A stretch of DNA of 64,000 bases from Spiroplasma citri (GTDB lineage Bacteria > Bacillota_I > Bacilli_A > Mycoplasmatales > Mycoplasmataceae): NCBI RefSeq assembly GCF_001886855.1, contig NZ_CP013197.1, positions 434,001-498,000 of the forward strand. Direction: 5' to 3'. This document shows positions 51,850-62,841 of this stretch, one piece after another. The notes below the pieces were generated by a model. That model saw only the letters and a list, made by a program, of their open reading frames with translations, made no database searches and was not told the origin of the DNA. Position numbers and translations under genes: made by a program. How positions within the stretch are numbered: position 1 is the stretch's first letter; the number at the start of each line of letters is the position of its first letter.

Positions 51850-53328
51850 ATGGAATTAATATTTAATTTACCTTTTTTAAGTATCATTGACTGAATTTTA
51901 AATGGGATATATAAAGCAGTATGAGGAATCTTTATTACTGGCCCGTTAGGGTTGGTTTCAGTTTTTACAAAAGTTCTTGAATTTTTATCATCAGGAATAA
52001 TTTTTAGTTTATTATTTAACTCACAAGAAGGCTTTTCTTGGTCAAATATTCCAATTGCATTTTGGCAATTTGCCATTGTTTCAGTAGCTTTCTTAGTAAT
52101 AATTTTTATTACCCAATATTTAACATTACAATTTAAAGATGCAAAAGAAATGCAACCAAGATTACTGGCGTGCTTTAAATATACTGGTTTAGCTGGAATT
52201 TTTGTTCTTTTCATTCCAATTGGTTTTTTCTTTTTAAATGGAATTATTACTTGGTTTATGGGAATGTTAAGTACGATTTTTGGAACTAGTGACCAAAATT
52301 TAGCTGATCTATTATATTGAATTGGAAATAGCAATGGTGTTGCTGGTAAACCAGGCGATTATGGGCCACCAAGTAATATTATGGATTGAAGTTTAATTAT
52401 TGAAATTTTTTCCATTTGTTTTGTTCTTTTTGCCATTGCAATGTTGGGAATGTCATTAACACAAAAGATTTTTGAATTATTATTTCTTTTTATAGTTGCT
52501 CCAGTTGTAATGGCAACGATGGTGCAAGATGAAGGGAAAAGAGCATTAACATGAAAAGATATGGTGTTATCAAAAATGTTAGCAGCCTCAACAGCCTTAG
52601 TGGCTTATTATATTTTTATTATATATATTAATGTTATTTCAGGTCCTAATTTTGGTCCCTCTGATTTTCCTGGCTATGCCAAAATGCTTTTACAAATTAT
52701 TTGTATTTTAGGAGGAGCATTAGGTGTCTGAGGCATTACAAATTTACTTTCAGCTTTTATTGGTGAAGCAATTGGAATGTCAGATGGTCTTAATTCAATT
52801 CGAAGTACAATGGCAGCAGGAATGTTCGCAATGGGAGCAGGGAAGGTAGCTAAAAAAGCACTTGGTTTTGTGAAAAAGAAAAATAAAAAAGGTTCATCAG
52901 GTATTCCTGGCATTCCAGGAATAGATACTTTTAGTGGTGGCGGGAACCAAAACCAAAGTCAAGGAATATCACCACTAAGCTTTTTAGAAACAAGAACAGG
53001 AGCCTTAGGAATGATTGGAAAAGGATTACGGGTTGGGGGTAATGCGCTTGGACGTTCAATATGGGCAGTTAAAAATGGATGAGAATCAACAAAATCTGCA
53101 TGAGGAGACTCATATGATGTTAATCCAACATCAACAGGAAGGTTAGGGAAAGTTAAGAAAAATCTTAATCAAACTAAAAACTTTATGAAAACAGAAGCAC
53201 GCATTGGAGCAAATTATCTTGGTAGAAAATCTATGAAGATAGCTGCAAAAGGAATAAAACAAGTTAAAAGACATTCTTATGATCATGTCCAACGAGGATA
53301 CAAAGCTGGCAAAAGAAAAGAACGTTAA
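51850..53328 (+). CDS. polytopic membrane protein, VirB6/TrbL-like
   Basis: 492 residues. About seven hydrophobic segments up to residue ~300, then a Gly/Lys-rich cytoplasmic tail of ~190 residues with IPGIPGIDTFSGGG and several LG-K-G repeats, ending KAGKRKER. A late membrane segment is followed by an amphipathic GMSDGLNSIRSTMAAGMFAMG helix. Topology and place fit VirB6/TrbL channel proteins. It starts 6 bases after the previous stop (TAGGGGTGTATGG), so it is coupled. Confidence 0.7.
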
Positions 53329-53355
53329 TTAAAACTTAGCAAGAGGATAAAAATT

Positions 53356-53922
53356 ATGAAAAAAGTATTATGAATTTTATTATGCAGTATACCAATGCAA
53401 TTAACAATTTATACTTTTGGATGTAAAGGTTTTAATTATGGTTCAAATCCACCTAATTTAAAACCAATTGAACCACCAGAAGAAGTAAAAGATATCAATT
53501 ATTATTTGCAACTAAAAGAAAAAAATCAAAAATTATTTGAAAAAGCAAAAAAAGAAATTGATCAACTAAATTCATCAGAATCAATTCAGGAAATATGTGG
53601 TAGTTCAAGAATGTGTTCTGAATTGCAAGAAATAATAGATGCAAATATGGTTGAAATGTATGAATATCAAGCAATTGTCTATGATTGTGATTATCAAATT
53701 TTATTTTTAGAAATTGATGGTGATTTTAGTGATAAGAAAATTAGAGAAAATGCAATTGCTATTATTAAAAATGAAAATGATATTTTAAAAAAACAATTAA
53801 AATTAATGACAACTTCATCTGACCCATATCGAGAAGATGAAATTAATAAAGTTAAAGATTTAATTAAAACCTGTGAAGAAATTTTAGAAAAATTAAATAA
53901 AGAAAATGAAAATAAAATTTAA
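53356..53922 (+). CDS. putative lipoprotein of the T4SS island
   Basis: 188 residues. A signal peptide with TFGC (Cys 23) looks like a lipobox (MKKVLWILLCSIPMQLTIYTFGC). The mature part is charged and helical with coiled-coil character (LQLKEKNQKLFEKAKKEIDQ, NENDILKKQLKLM). It lies directly after the VirB6-like gene, where VirB7/TrbK-type lipoproteins are found in other systems. AAGAGGATAAAA precedes the ATG. Only context supports the role. Confidence 0.6.
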
Positions 53923-53966
53923 TTAAATAAGTAAAATAATAAAATAGGTTTTTTAAACAGTAAATT

Positions 53967-54004
53967 TTAAATAATTAATATTAATAATATTAATTATTTT
54001 TTTT
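53967..54004 (+). terminator. Rho-independent terminator
   Basis: AATAATTAATATT and AATATTAATTATT around an AAT loop, then eight T. It probably ends the T4SS operon. Confidence 0.8.
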
Positions 54005-54132
54005 ATGATAAGAATATGATAGAATTACGTGTATGTAGATGGACATCTTATTTTGACAAATGACTAGGTTAAAAATAAAATAATTAAATTTAATAATTAT
54101 ATGATTTTATTTTTGGTTTATGGAGAAATAAA

Positions 54133-57063
54133 ATGAAAGTATTTTTAGTTTTGTTAACTGGAATAAGTTTGTGAACATATCCATTAATGGCAAAGTTTAG
54201 TCAATTGCCATTTATTTAGGATAAAACAACAATGTCAATGGATCCAACTCATCCAACCATAACAATTGATCCGGGTGTAAGTGTTGAAGCTTATGCATGG
54301 GTTAGTGCTGCTGCTGTGCGTGATGGCGAAGAAAAATTAGTTGAAAAAGAACATATTTATGAGCTAGATACCACAAAATATGGTTTGACACAAAGCACAT
54401 TTTTAAATTATTATAAAAAAATTATTGTCAAAAATCCTTATGGACGAACACATTCTGATTGAGATAGTCTTCATAAAGAATATCGAAATGATTTTACATT
54501 TGATATTACTAAAGCAGGTGAGTATATGTTTTATGAATGATCAGGAACAGGGGGTTGAATGTTTGCTTCTGCTAAAGGAAGAGTTAAATGAGAATGAAAT
54601 GGAAATACCCTCAAAATAAAATTTTGGGCAACAGTGCTTGACATCATTCATTCGGGGGATATGATGCTGATTCTCGTTCAACTTTTATTGTTAATCAAAT
54701 GGATGTTGTTTCTAATGCTGAAAGTGAAAGTACAACTTATAGTCGTGTTAAAAATGCTTTAGAAAAAAACTTTCGTTTGCAAGTGATTATTCTGGCAGTC
54801 TTGAAGATGAGCGCAATATTTATGACCCAAAAGGTCAGGGGAATGATTTAACAACGGCAATGAATAAAGTTTTAAAACAAGGATTTGGAAAAGAATATTC
54901 TTATTGAGAAAAATTTATTCGACCATTTAGTTTTAGTGATGCCAAACATGAAATAACAACAGTCATTGCTTTTAATCGATTATCAACTGGTGAAGCAGTA
55001 ACTTGGACATTTAAAACACCTGTTGCAATATCACTTTCGGGAAATTATTGGGGAAAACAGTTGAAGGAACGGTTAAATATTATTCCAGGTAAAGTTGTTG
55101 ATCAATTTGATCCCTTAAATGGAATGGTTGAAGATAAATCAATTTTAGCACCTGATTCACCGCCAATTACTGATACATATGGTAGAAAATGACAATATCA
55201 TACTACAGCTTCTGTTCAATTTGATGCCCTAGTACCAGGGGCCCCAAATTATGGAAATGAGTATTTAAAAGTTAATGACATTAAAGTTCCTGTTTTAGAC
55301 TATAAGTTTAATTATAAAATGGAAGATTTAAGAAATAATGATAAGGATTCAAAAGAGAATAATCTTTATCAAGTGGAAATTATTCATGAAAGTGGTAATC
55401 AGAATGTGAGTTATAAAATTGATTATGAGATTAATAACCTAGTTCCAGAATTATCAATTCAATGGTATGCTTGAAATCCAAAAGAAAATAAGGATCAAAA
55501 GGAATTAATTACCCCAACAATTGATGGGAAACCAAATCCAAAATATGATCCAGAAATTAATCCAGAAACAGGAACAAAATCCCAAATCGTATGAGTTAAA
55601 AGAAAAACTGACCATAATTTCCCATTTGACCCTTTAAATGAAAAAGGTGAAGTAGTTAAAAATAAAGCAGAATATGATTTGGGATATATTGTTGAAGGAA
55701 CGGCAGTGAGTATGGGAATTCGACAAATCTTTGATACACCAGAGATTGCTAATGTAGCAAGAGAACAAGTTGGCGATGATTTAAAAGGAAATAATCCAAA
55801 CAGTATTACTGGTAAAATGCAACAAATTCCAAGTGATCAAGAAGGTCACTATTTATCTGAAACTGGGAAATGACATTATATTACAAAAACAAATGATCAA
55901 TTAACATATGAAAAATATGCAATAATTGGGAAAAATGGTTTTGATAATTATCCTCGTTTCTTAGACATTATGAATAATCCAGATTTAGTTGTAAATTTTT
56001 GAACAACTATTCATGGGAAACATCTAAAGAATTTTTTAATTACTTATAAAAATTTAAATTCAAAAGAAATCTTTGCTTTAACATATGAGCAAGTGGTTTC
56101 ATATTGAAAAGAGTATACTAGTGATATTATGGCACAAAAAATCCCTGCTATTCCAGAACCAGATAATTATTATAAATTAGAAAAAAACTTACCAATTGTA
56201 AAGATGAATGAACATGAACTTGGTGAAATTGTTCGGATAATTAAAGCAGAAGTAGCAGAATTTATTACTTCAAAAGTACCAAAAGCAGTGTATACAATTG
56301 ATTATAAAATTTATAATAAAGATCTCATATTGATATTACAGAGAATAACAGTGTTTTAGCAGATTTGTTAAATAATGCTGAGCAACCACAGTATATGAAT
56401 TTATTTGTTGAAGCATCTCCAACCTCAACATTACTAATTGAACCAGCAAAAGTTGAAGTTAAAAATTCAAAAAATTATGATCCAAATAATGTTTATAATC
56501 TTTCAAAAGTACGTTTTCGTAATCAATCTTATAATTTTCCAGATTTCTCACCTAGTCAATTACGAATATGAATTGAAGAATGAGTAGCAAAAGGTATTGC
56601 AGTTTATCAATATCCGATTACTTTAAATGCTGATTATGGAATTTCAGCAAATGGTATTCCAGATGAAGATCCAATTAGTCATAACAATACACCAGGTGAT
56701 TTAAATTATGCAATTTTAACAGAGTTTATTGATAATACTGAACATAATAAAGAATTAGAATTAATTGTATATTCAAACAATGCTAGTGATTTAACAAAAG
56801 ATTATACTGAATTTAAATTACTAAATAATATTGATAGTTCAAAACCACCAGTTGATCCAACTGACCCAATTGATCCAACAGATCCAACAGATTCAGATAA
56901 TCCTTCCCATCCAATAGTTCCAATTCAACCAGGAGAAGAAGAAATTAATTCTAATACTAAAAAATATTTAGCATGAATATTACCAGCAGTAATTATTCCA
57001 TTGATGGGTGGTGAAATTACGATTGCCATAATTATTATTCGGAAAAGAAAACGAATTCGTTAG
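54133..57063 (+). pseudogene. large cell-surface protein (adhesin-like), degenerate
   Basis: About 975 codons. The start KVFLVLLTGISLWTYPLMA is a signal-peptide-like stretch. The end has a Pro/Asp/Thr repeat linker (DPTDPIDPTDPTDSDNPS), then a membrane segment (YLAWILPAVIIPLMGGEI) and the basic tail RKRKRIR: the layout of Spiroplasma surface adhesins. Broken by TAG at 54217-54219 and shifts near 54605, near 54766 (A7 run) and near 56325. The long middle (54782-56325) is one open frame. ScARP-type adhesins lie with tra genes on S. citri plasmids, but I cannot show homology. Confidence 0.6.
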
Positions 57064-57135
57064 TACTAGTTTAGGAATGAACTTATTGTTTTTATTAAGA
57101 AAAAAGATTATAATATTAACTAAGGAGGATTTGAT

Positions 57136-58176
57136 ATGGCCATATTTAATAATAAGAAGCCAACTTTTGTATCAATGGATTTAGGAACAGCTTACACTCT
57201 GGTTTATATTTCAGGGAGTGGAATTGTTTATAATGAACCATCCATTGTGGCATATAAAATTAAAGAGAATCGGATTATTGCTGTCGGAAATGAAGCATAT
57301 AAGATGATTGGGAAAGGAAATAAAACAATTAAAATTGTTCGGCCAATGGTTGATGGAGTTATTACAGACATTCGTGCAACAGAAGCACAATTAAAATATA
57401 TTTTTAGTCGGTTAAGAGTTACGAAGCAATTAGCTAATTCAATTATGTTATTAGCCTGTCCATCAGTTATTACCGAACTAGAAAAAAATGCTTTAAAAAA
57501 AATTGCGATGAATCTAGGCGCAACAAAAGTTTTTGTTGAAGAAGAAGTTAAAATGGCTGCTTTAGGTGGTGGGGTTGATATTTATAAACCGTTTGGTAAT
57601 TTAGTGATTGATATGGGAGGAGGAACAACAGACATTGCGGTTCTTACTTCAGGGGATATTGTTTTATCAAAATCAGTTAAAGTTGCTGGAAATTATTTAA
57701 ATGATGAAATTCTAAAATATGTTCGTTCTCAATATGGGCTAGAGATTGGAATTAAAACAGCCGAAATGATTAAGATTGAAATTGGTTCATTAGCAAAATA
57801 TGGTGATGAACGAAAAATGAAAGTTTATGGCCGCGATGTTGTTTCAGGATTACCACGAGAAATTGAATTAACTCCAGAAGAAGTCCGTGAGGTTTTAAAA
57901 GTTCCAGTATCACGAATTATTGATTTAGCAGTTCAAGTGTTAGAAGAAACACCACCAGAATTAGCAGGAGACATTTTCCGAAATGGAATTACCATTTGTG
58001 GTGGTGGTGGTTTAATCAAAGGAATTGATCACTACTTTGAAGAAACATTACAATTACCAGCCAAAATTGGAGAACAACCACTATTAGCAGTTATTAACGG
58101 AACAAAAAAATTTGAATCAGATATTTATGATATTATTCGCCAAGAACATCATAAAACAAAAGAATTAGATTATTAA
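57136..58176 (+). CDS. mreB: MreB-family cytoskeletal protein
   Basis: 346 residues, actin-like. Phosphate-1 loop DLGTAYTLVY near residue 15, phosphate-2 VIDMGGGTTDIAVL near 158, and the adenosine motif GITICGGGGLIKGI near 289. Spiroplasma has about five MreB paralogues that build the internal ribbon giving helicity and kinking motility. I cannot say which paralogue this is. TAAGGAGG lies before the ATG. It flanks the T4SS island on the right. Confidence 0.95.
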   Translation: MAIFNNKKPTFVSMDLGTAYTLVYISGSGIVYNEPSIVAYKIKENRIIAVGNEAYKMIGKGNKTIKIVRPMVDGVITDIRATEAQLKYIFSRLRVTKQLANSIMLLACPSVITELEKNALKKIAMNLGATKVFVEEEVKMAALGGGVDIYKPFGNLVIDMGGGTTDIAVLTSGDIVLSKSVKVAGNYLNDEILKYVRSQYGLEIGIKTAEMIKIEIGSLAKYGDERKMKVYGRDVVSGLPREIELTPEEVREVLKVPVSRIIDLAVQVLEETPPELAGDIFRNGITICGGGGLIKGIDHYFEETLQLPAKIGEQPLLAVINGTKKFESDIYDIIRQEHHKTKELDY

Positions 58177-58295
58177 AAATGTTACAAGTTGCTATAAGAA
58201 TTAACAAGCATATCAAAATAGCAAATATAGTCAGCATAGAGCAACTATGAATTAAAATCAAAACCAATATTGCCAAGTTTAGCATTGGTTTATTA

Positions 58296-58325
58296 TAAAA
58301 CTGATAATTATCAGTTTTTTTTATG
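58296..58325 (+). terminator. Rho-independent terminator
   Basis: AAAACTGATAA and TTATCAGTTTT followed by TTTTATG, in the spacer after mreB. Confidence 0.8.
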
Positions 58326-58358
58326 CTATAATGTAAAAAAATATTTAGGAGCGAAAAA

Positions 58359-59594
58359 ATGTTTGAACCATTAGCATTTGTCTTACGACCAACTACAATA
58401 ACTGATATCATTGGGCAAAGCCACCTTATTAATGAACAAAATGGTGTTATTTCACGAATGTTGAAATATAATTATGCAAGTTCATTAATTTTTTATGGTG
58501 ATCCGGGCGTTGGGAAAAGTAGTATTGCTCGAGCATTAGCCAATGATTTACAACTTGAGTATGCAATTTTTAATGCTGGAATTAATAAAAAACAAGATTT
58601 AGAGAAGATTATTAAGCAAGCAGCAAATTTTGAACGATTTATTATTATTGTAGAAGAAGTACACCGGATGAATAAAGATCGGCAAGATATTTTATTACAG
58701 TATTTAGAAAATGGACACCTAATTATGTTTGCTTGCACAACAGAAAATCCATATTTTGTGATTAATCCAGCTTTACGGTCACGAGCTAATATTATTAAAT
58801 TAGAACGAATTACTGTTGATGAAATGCTAACTGGTTTACAGAAAATAATTACAAAGAAAAAATTGCCACTAACAATTACTAATGATGCTTTACTATTAAT
58901 TTGTCAATTAGCAAGTGGTGATTTAAGAATTGCAATTAATATATTAGAATTATGTTTAAATTTATATCCCACAGAAGAAATTACTGTGACAATTATTAAT
59001 AATCTTGCTACATCGGCTAATTTAATTAATTTTGCAGAGGGTGATGAACATCATGATTTAAAATCAGCCTTGCAAAAGTCAATTCGGGGTAGTGATGTTA
59101 ATGCTGCTTTATATTATTTTGCACGCTTATTAGCAAGTGGTGATCACGAAGCATTATTACGCCGAATGTTGATTATCGCTTATGAAGATATTGGTTTAGC
59201 TAATCCAGCAATTGCGGTTCATGTTAAAACAGCGATTGATAGTTTTCGTCAAATTGGATTACCAGAGGGGCGAATTCCATTAGGATTAGCAATTGTTGAA
59301 ATGTGTTTAAGTGAAAAATCAAATAGTGCTTATTTAGCAACAGATCAAGCTTATGAAGATGTTTTAAAAGGTAACCTTTATCCAATTCCTCATCATTTAC
59401 GTGATACGAGTTATGCTTCCGCAAAGAAATTAGGAAATGGTCGTGGTTATCAATATCCACATGATTTTCCAAATGATTATGTTGCGCAACAATACCTTCC
59501 GAAGGAAATGCGGGGCACGGTTTATTATCAACCGAAATTACATAGTGTATATGAAAAACGAATTAATGAATTATATGGACGGTTTACAAAATAA
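58359..59594 (+). CDS. rarA: replication-associated recombination protein RarA (MgsA)
   Basis: 411 residues, AAA+ ATPase of the clamp-loader family acting at stalled forks. Walker A GDPGVGKSS near residue 47; Walker B reads IIIVEEVHRMN, where most relatives have DEIHR, so the first acidic residue is Glu. FACTTENPYFVINPALRSRANI and ALLRRMLIIAYEDIGLANP are RarA signatures. AGGAGCG before the ATG. Followed by a strong terminator. Confidence 0.92.
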   Translation: MFEPLAFVLRPTTITDIIGQSHLINEQNGVISRMLKYNYASSLIFYGDPGVGKSSIARALANDLQLEYAIFNAGINKKQDLEKIIKQAANFERFIIIVEEVHRMNKDRQDILLQYLENGHLIMFACTTENPYFVINPALRSRANIIKLERITVDEMLTGLQKIITKKKLPLTITNDALLLICQLASGDLRIAINILELCLNLYPTEEITVTIINNLATSANLINFAEGDEHHDLKSALQKSIRGSDVNAALYYFARLLASGDHEALLRRMLIIAYEDIGLANPAIAVHVKTAIDSFRQIGLPEGRIPLGLAIVEMCLSEKSNSAYLATDQAYEDVLKGNLYPIPHHLRDTSYASAKKLGNGRGYQYPHDFPNDYVAQQYLPKEMRGTVYYQPKLHSVYEKRINELYGRFTK

Positions 59595-59634
59595 ACCAAG
59601 TAGTTCTTTTAAAAGAACTACTTGGTTTATTTTT
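59593..59634 (+). terminator. Rho-independent terminator of rarA
   Basis: AAACCAAGTAGTTCTTTT with its exact complement, then ATTTTTC. Confidence 0.9.
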
Positions 59635-59677
59635 CGTTAGTGCTAGAATGAAACTATATGAAATGGAGATGATAAAA

Positions 59678-59978
59678 ATGACAGTAGTAAAAATTCATGT
59701 GCCAGAATTAACATGTAGTAGTTGTGCGGTGGCAATTGAAAAAAAGTTAACAAAAATTCCGGAAATTAAATTTCAAATTGGAATTGTTATAAGATTGTTA
59801 TTATTTAATGAAAAAGCAGCAAAAAGCAAAGTTAACAAAACGGCGAATTCGAGATCTGTATGAATTAATTATTGCGATAATTTTAGACATTCCTTTATTA
59901 TTGAGAATGATACCAGGGTTAGGATTGCTCCATAATGAATGATTACAATTTTTTTCTCAAATATCATTAACTGGATAA
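59678..59978 (+). pseudogene. copA: copper-type P-ATPase N-terminus, truncated by phage DNA
   Basis: An HMA metal-binding domain (VPELTCSSCAVAIEKKL, CxxC) is followed, after a frame change near 59785 and another near 59825, by KLTKRRIRDLYELIIAIILD and IPGLGLLHNEWLQFF: the start of the first membrane pair of P1B-type copper ATPases. At about 59955 this resemblance ends and phage-type sequence on the opposite strand begins, so the rest of copA is lost or lies beyond the phage. The stop at 59976-59978 is in the foreign part. GGAGATG before the ATG. Confidence 0.75.
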
Positions 59979-60442
59979 TTATTTTCAGGTTCTTCTGAAT
60001 TAATAAAAACTTGTTTTGTTGCATCTCATAAATAAGTTTTTTCAGTACTAGTAATATATAAATAACTAACTTTATCCGTTAAACTATTTTTAAATTCATT
60101 AATAGAATAAGTAAATCAATCTTTATTATTTTGTAAAAAATCATAATTTCAAATTTCAGGTATAGCACGAGATTTAATTTTAATAGCATTTTTTCATTGT
60201 GCTATAATTCCCTCTTTCCCAGTAAATATTTGTGACATTTGCGTAAAATTTTGTGGTACTCCATTATTAGGTTGAAAACCTTTATCAGTAATATTTACTA
60301 AACCAGTTTTAATAATAAATGGAAAAAAGAAATAATTACTTTTAATATCAATATCTAATTTAGTTAAATCAGATCTAACACTATTATCCATTATTCTTTC
60401 ATTTAAGTTTTTAAAAATACTATTAATATTTGGTACTTGCAT
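59801..60442 (-). CDS. phage protein, chimeric 3' end over copA remnant
   Basis: 213 codons. Residues 1-~160 (VPNINSIFKNLNERIMDNS, YLYITSTEKTYLWDATKQVF) belong to the phage segment and follow the portal-like gene with a one-base overlap, where a head-assembly protein is usual. The remaining ~50 codons read antisense through copA (NSYRSRIRRFVNF), so the natural C-terminus was cut at the insertion junction near 59955. No family recognised. AAAGGAGATAT is its ribosome site. Confidence 0.55.
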
Positions 60443-61851
60443 TATTGTATATCTCCTTTAATATCTTCTTCTCTTGTTTGATTATCATCAATATAACTCA
60501 TTTCTTGCTCTAATTGCTCTAATTGTTCTTTTTGTTCTTTTTTAATTTCTTCATACATCATGCGTGCTTTTTTATTTGTTACTTTTTCTTGTTTATGAAT
60601 TGCTCTAACATGAGTAATAGTTCCATTTTTTATTTGTCTATCAATTACCTCAGATTGAGTAATTTCATTAACTATTGATATATCTATAAATTCTAAGGTA
60701 TAAGGTCTAAAATTATCATTATTCTGACTGTTATCATCTAAACTATCTCATTTTTTATAATGCTTAAATATATAATCAAATAAGCGATATAATTTAGGAA
60801 ATCGTAAAGATCTTTTTTGTAAAGTAGTATGAATATCTAATTTATTATTCATTAATGACTCTGTTTTATTTGTATAATTATTCCCTGAAAAATTATCATA
60901 TTCATAACCTGCACCATTAAATATCATTTTCATAGAATAATCACTATCAATAGTTATTTCAGTATAATTTTGTTGAGCATGAACTAAACCAACACCAGTA
61001 GTACCAGTCATAGCATATTGTTGAACTGTACTACTAATTAAAGCATCTGCTTGTACTAATTCTTCATCACCATTACCATTATCACCAAGTGGAGATGTAT
61101 TTTTTCGTCCTACAAAATGAGTACGATTAATAATTCTTTCAATTCTTTTATAATAAATATTATCTTGTACATCTTTAATTAAATTAAATACAGGTAAACA
61201 ATCGGGTACAGCATCTGCTGTTGTTTTTGTACCTTGAACTAATTTAGGTAAATTTGTAAATTCAACAATAGGCAATATATCTATTCCAGTATCATATTCC
61301 ATTATAGAGACTGGTCTTAATTTACTTTCTAATTCTCCATAAGTTTGTCAAATACCAATTTCTAAATCTTTTGCTGTATAGTAAGTTATTTTTGCTTTTC
61401 TTGGATAAAATTGTACTTTTTGATATCACATATAATCAGATTGAGCAGGTAATATTCACATTTCTGCATATTGTTCTATTTCTGAATATTTAGCAATCCG
61501 AACATTTGACCCAATTGGAGCAACATCAATAGTTAAATCACCAGTTTCTGTTTTTAATAAATACATTACACTACGCCCATATAAACTATTTGCTAATTCA
61601 TTTTGAAATAATTTAGAATAAACATAGTTTTTTTCGTATCATTCTTCTATTCAATCTTGTGTATCATCATTATCACAATTAAACATTAGACCTTGTCCAA
61701 TAGTTAATGGAGCTGCTTTTCTATTAGCAATAATTCAAGGAATATCAATATAATATTTTTGTTCTGGTAATATTGGGTATTTTCCTTTTTCTAAATAATT
61801 TAAATATTCAGGTTGTTTATTTAATTCTTTAAAATTTATTTCATTATTCAT
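60442..61851 (-). CDS. phage portal-like protein
   Basis: 469 residues. Early block IPWIIANRKAAPLTIGQG, then QDWIEEWYEKNYVYSKLFQNELANSLYG-like region typical of portal proteins of tailed phages, a middle stretch VEFTNLPKLVQGTKTTADA, and a charged coiled-coil C-terminus (EQLEQLEQEM). Portal proteins form the DNA entry ring of the head. GAGGTGTAAAA precedes the start on the minus strand. Assigned by pattern; the frame is intact across TGA codons. It suggests a tailed phage, not the filamentous plectroviruses common in Spiroplasma. Confidence 0.6.
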
Positions 61852-61910
61852 TTTTACACCTCTTTTTGTCATCACCCATTATATAATCACCATAAGGAGA
61901 GTGTCAAAAT

Positions 61911-62825
61911 ATGTGAAAATTATTAACATTAATTACTAGTATTTTAGAAAACCCTAAAATAGCATTAAGAATTATAAAATTATTAGAAAAATATGGGAAT
62001 TCTAAAATAAAAGCAATTTTGCAAAGTATTAAAGATATTGAACATCAATTAGCACAAATTCAATATTATTTAAACCCAAATATATTAAGTGATTTATTAG
62101 CAAAAATACCTAAAAGTTTAGAAATACAATTATTTAAAGATATTAGTTTTTTAGATAAAAATAAATATAAAGAAATTATAAATTCATTAACACCAACAGA
62201 AAGTAATTGAACTATATTATCTAGTAGTTGATGTAAAAAGGGATTTTTTCAAATAACTAATAAACAAAAATTAATAGGTAATTTAACTATTTTAATTCAA
62301 TCAGATAATGATAAACAAAAAAGATGATATGGGCCATATACATATCCAAAAGTACATATCCAAGTATGACAAGCAATGAAATCAGCAATAGGTAAAAATG
62401 GAACTGGAGCAGGATCAGTATTTTGAAATATGTGATTACATGTATGATTACGCAGTGAATTAAGAGAATATGTTAATTGACAAATATATACACAACAAAA
62501 TAAAGGCGGCGGTGATGTTAAATTAAGAGCAAGTAGAATTAATAAAAACTTATTAGAATTAAATAAAGAAATAAATCGTTATAGTACTAATTTTTATAAT
62601 ACAAAAGATGCTAAGTTAAATAAAAACAATCAATTTATTGATAATAAAAATTGATTAATTCAACAACGAGAATATGCTACTAATTTAAAATTAGGTTATC
62701 AAAAATTACATACTAGAATAATATCAAAACCAAAAACCATCAATATTTATAATGAAATTAAAAAAGGATTTAATATAATTAAAAACCCAATAAATACAAC
62801 AAAAAATAAAATAAAAAGGAAATAA
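61911..62825 (+). CDS. phage-region hypothetical protein
   Basis: 304 residues, plus strand, divergent from the portal-like gene. It starts with a hydrophobic/helical region (WKLLTLITSILENPKIALRI), then IGKNGTGAGSVFWNMWLHVW, rich in Trp (many encoded by TGA), then a Lys/Asn-rich tail (NEIKKGFNIIKNPINTTKNK). TAAGGAGAG is its ribosome site. No signal peptide or known motif. The Gly-rich GTGAGS stretch could be a fold core, but I do not recognise the family. Confidence 0.6.
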
Positions 62826-62841
62826 ATCCTTTTTATTTTTT
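62811..62841. terminator. bidirectional terminator between convergent phage genes
   Basis: AAAAAGGA and TCCTTTTT around an AATAAA loop. Confidence 0.7.

Noticed and set aside
51723-52334. 203-codon minus-strand frame in the T4SS region
   Set aside because: Antisense of the VirB2- and VirB6-like membrane genes; crosses their start region and lacks a ribosome site.
43900-57063. Calling the island a complete integrative conjugative element
   Set aside because: No integrase, relaxase, att repeats or origin found by eye; only secretion genes are supported.
58133-58411. Minus-strand 92-codon frame between mreB and rarA
   Set aside because: Covers the terminator and the ends of two well-supported genes; no start signal.
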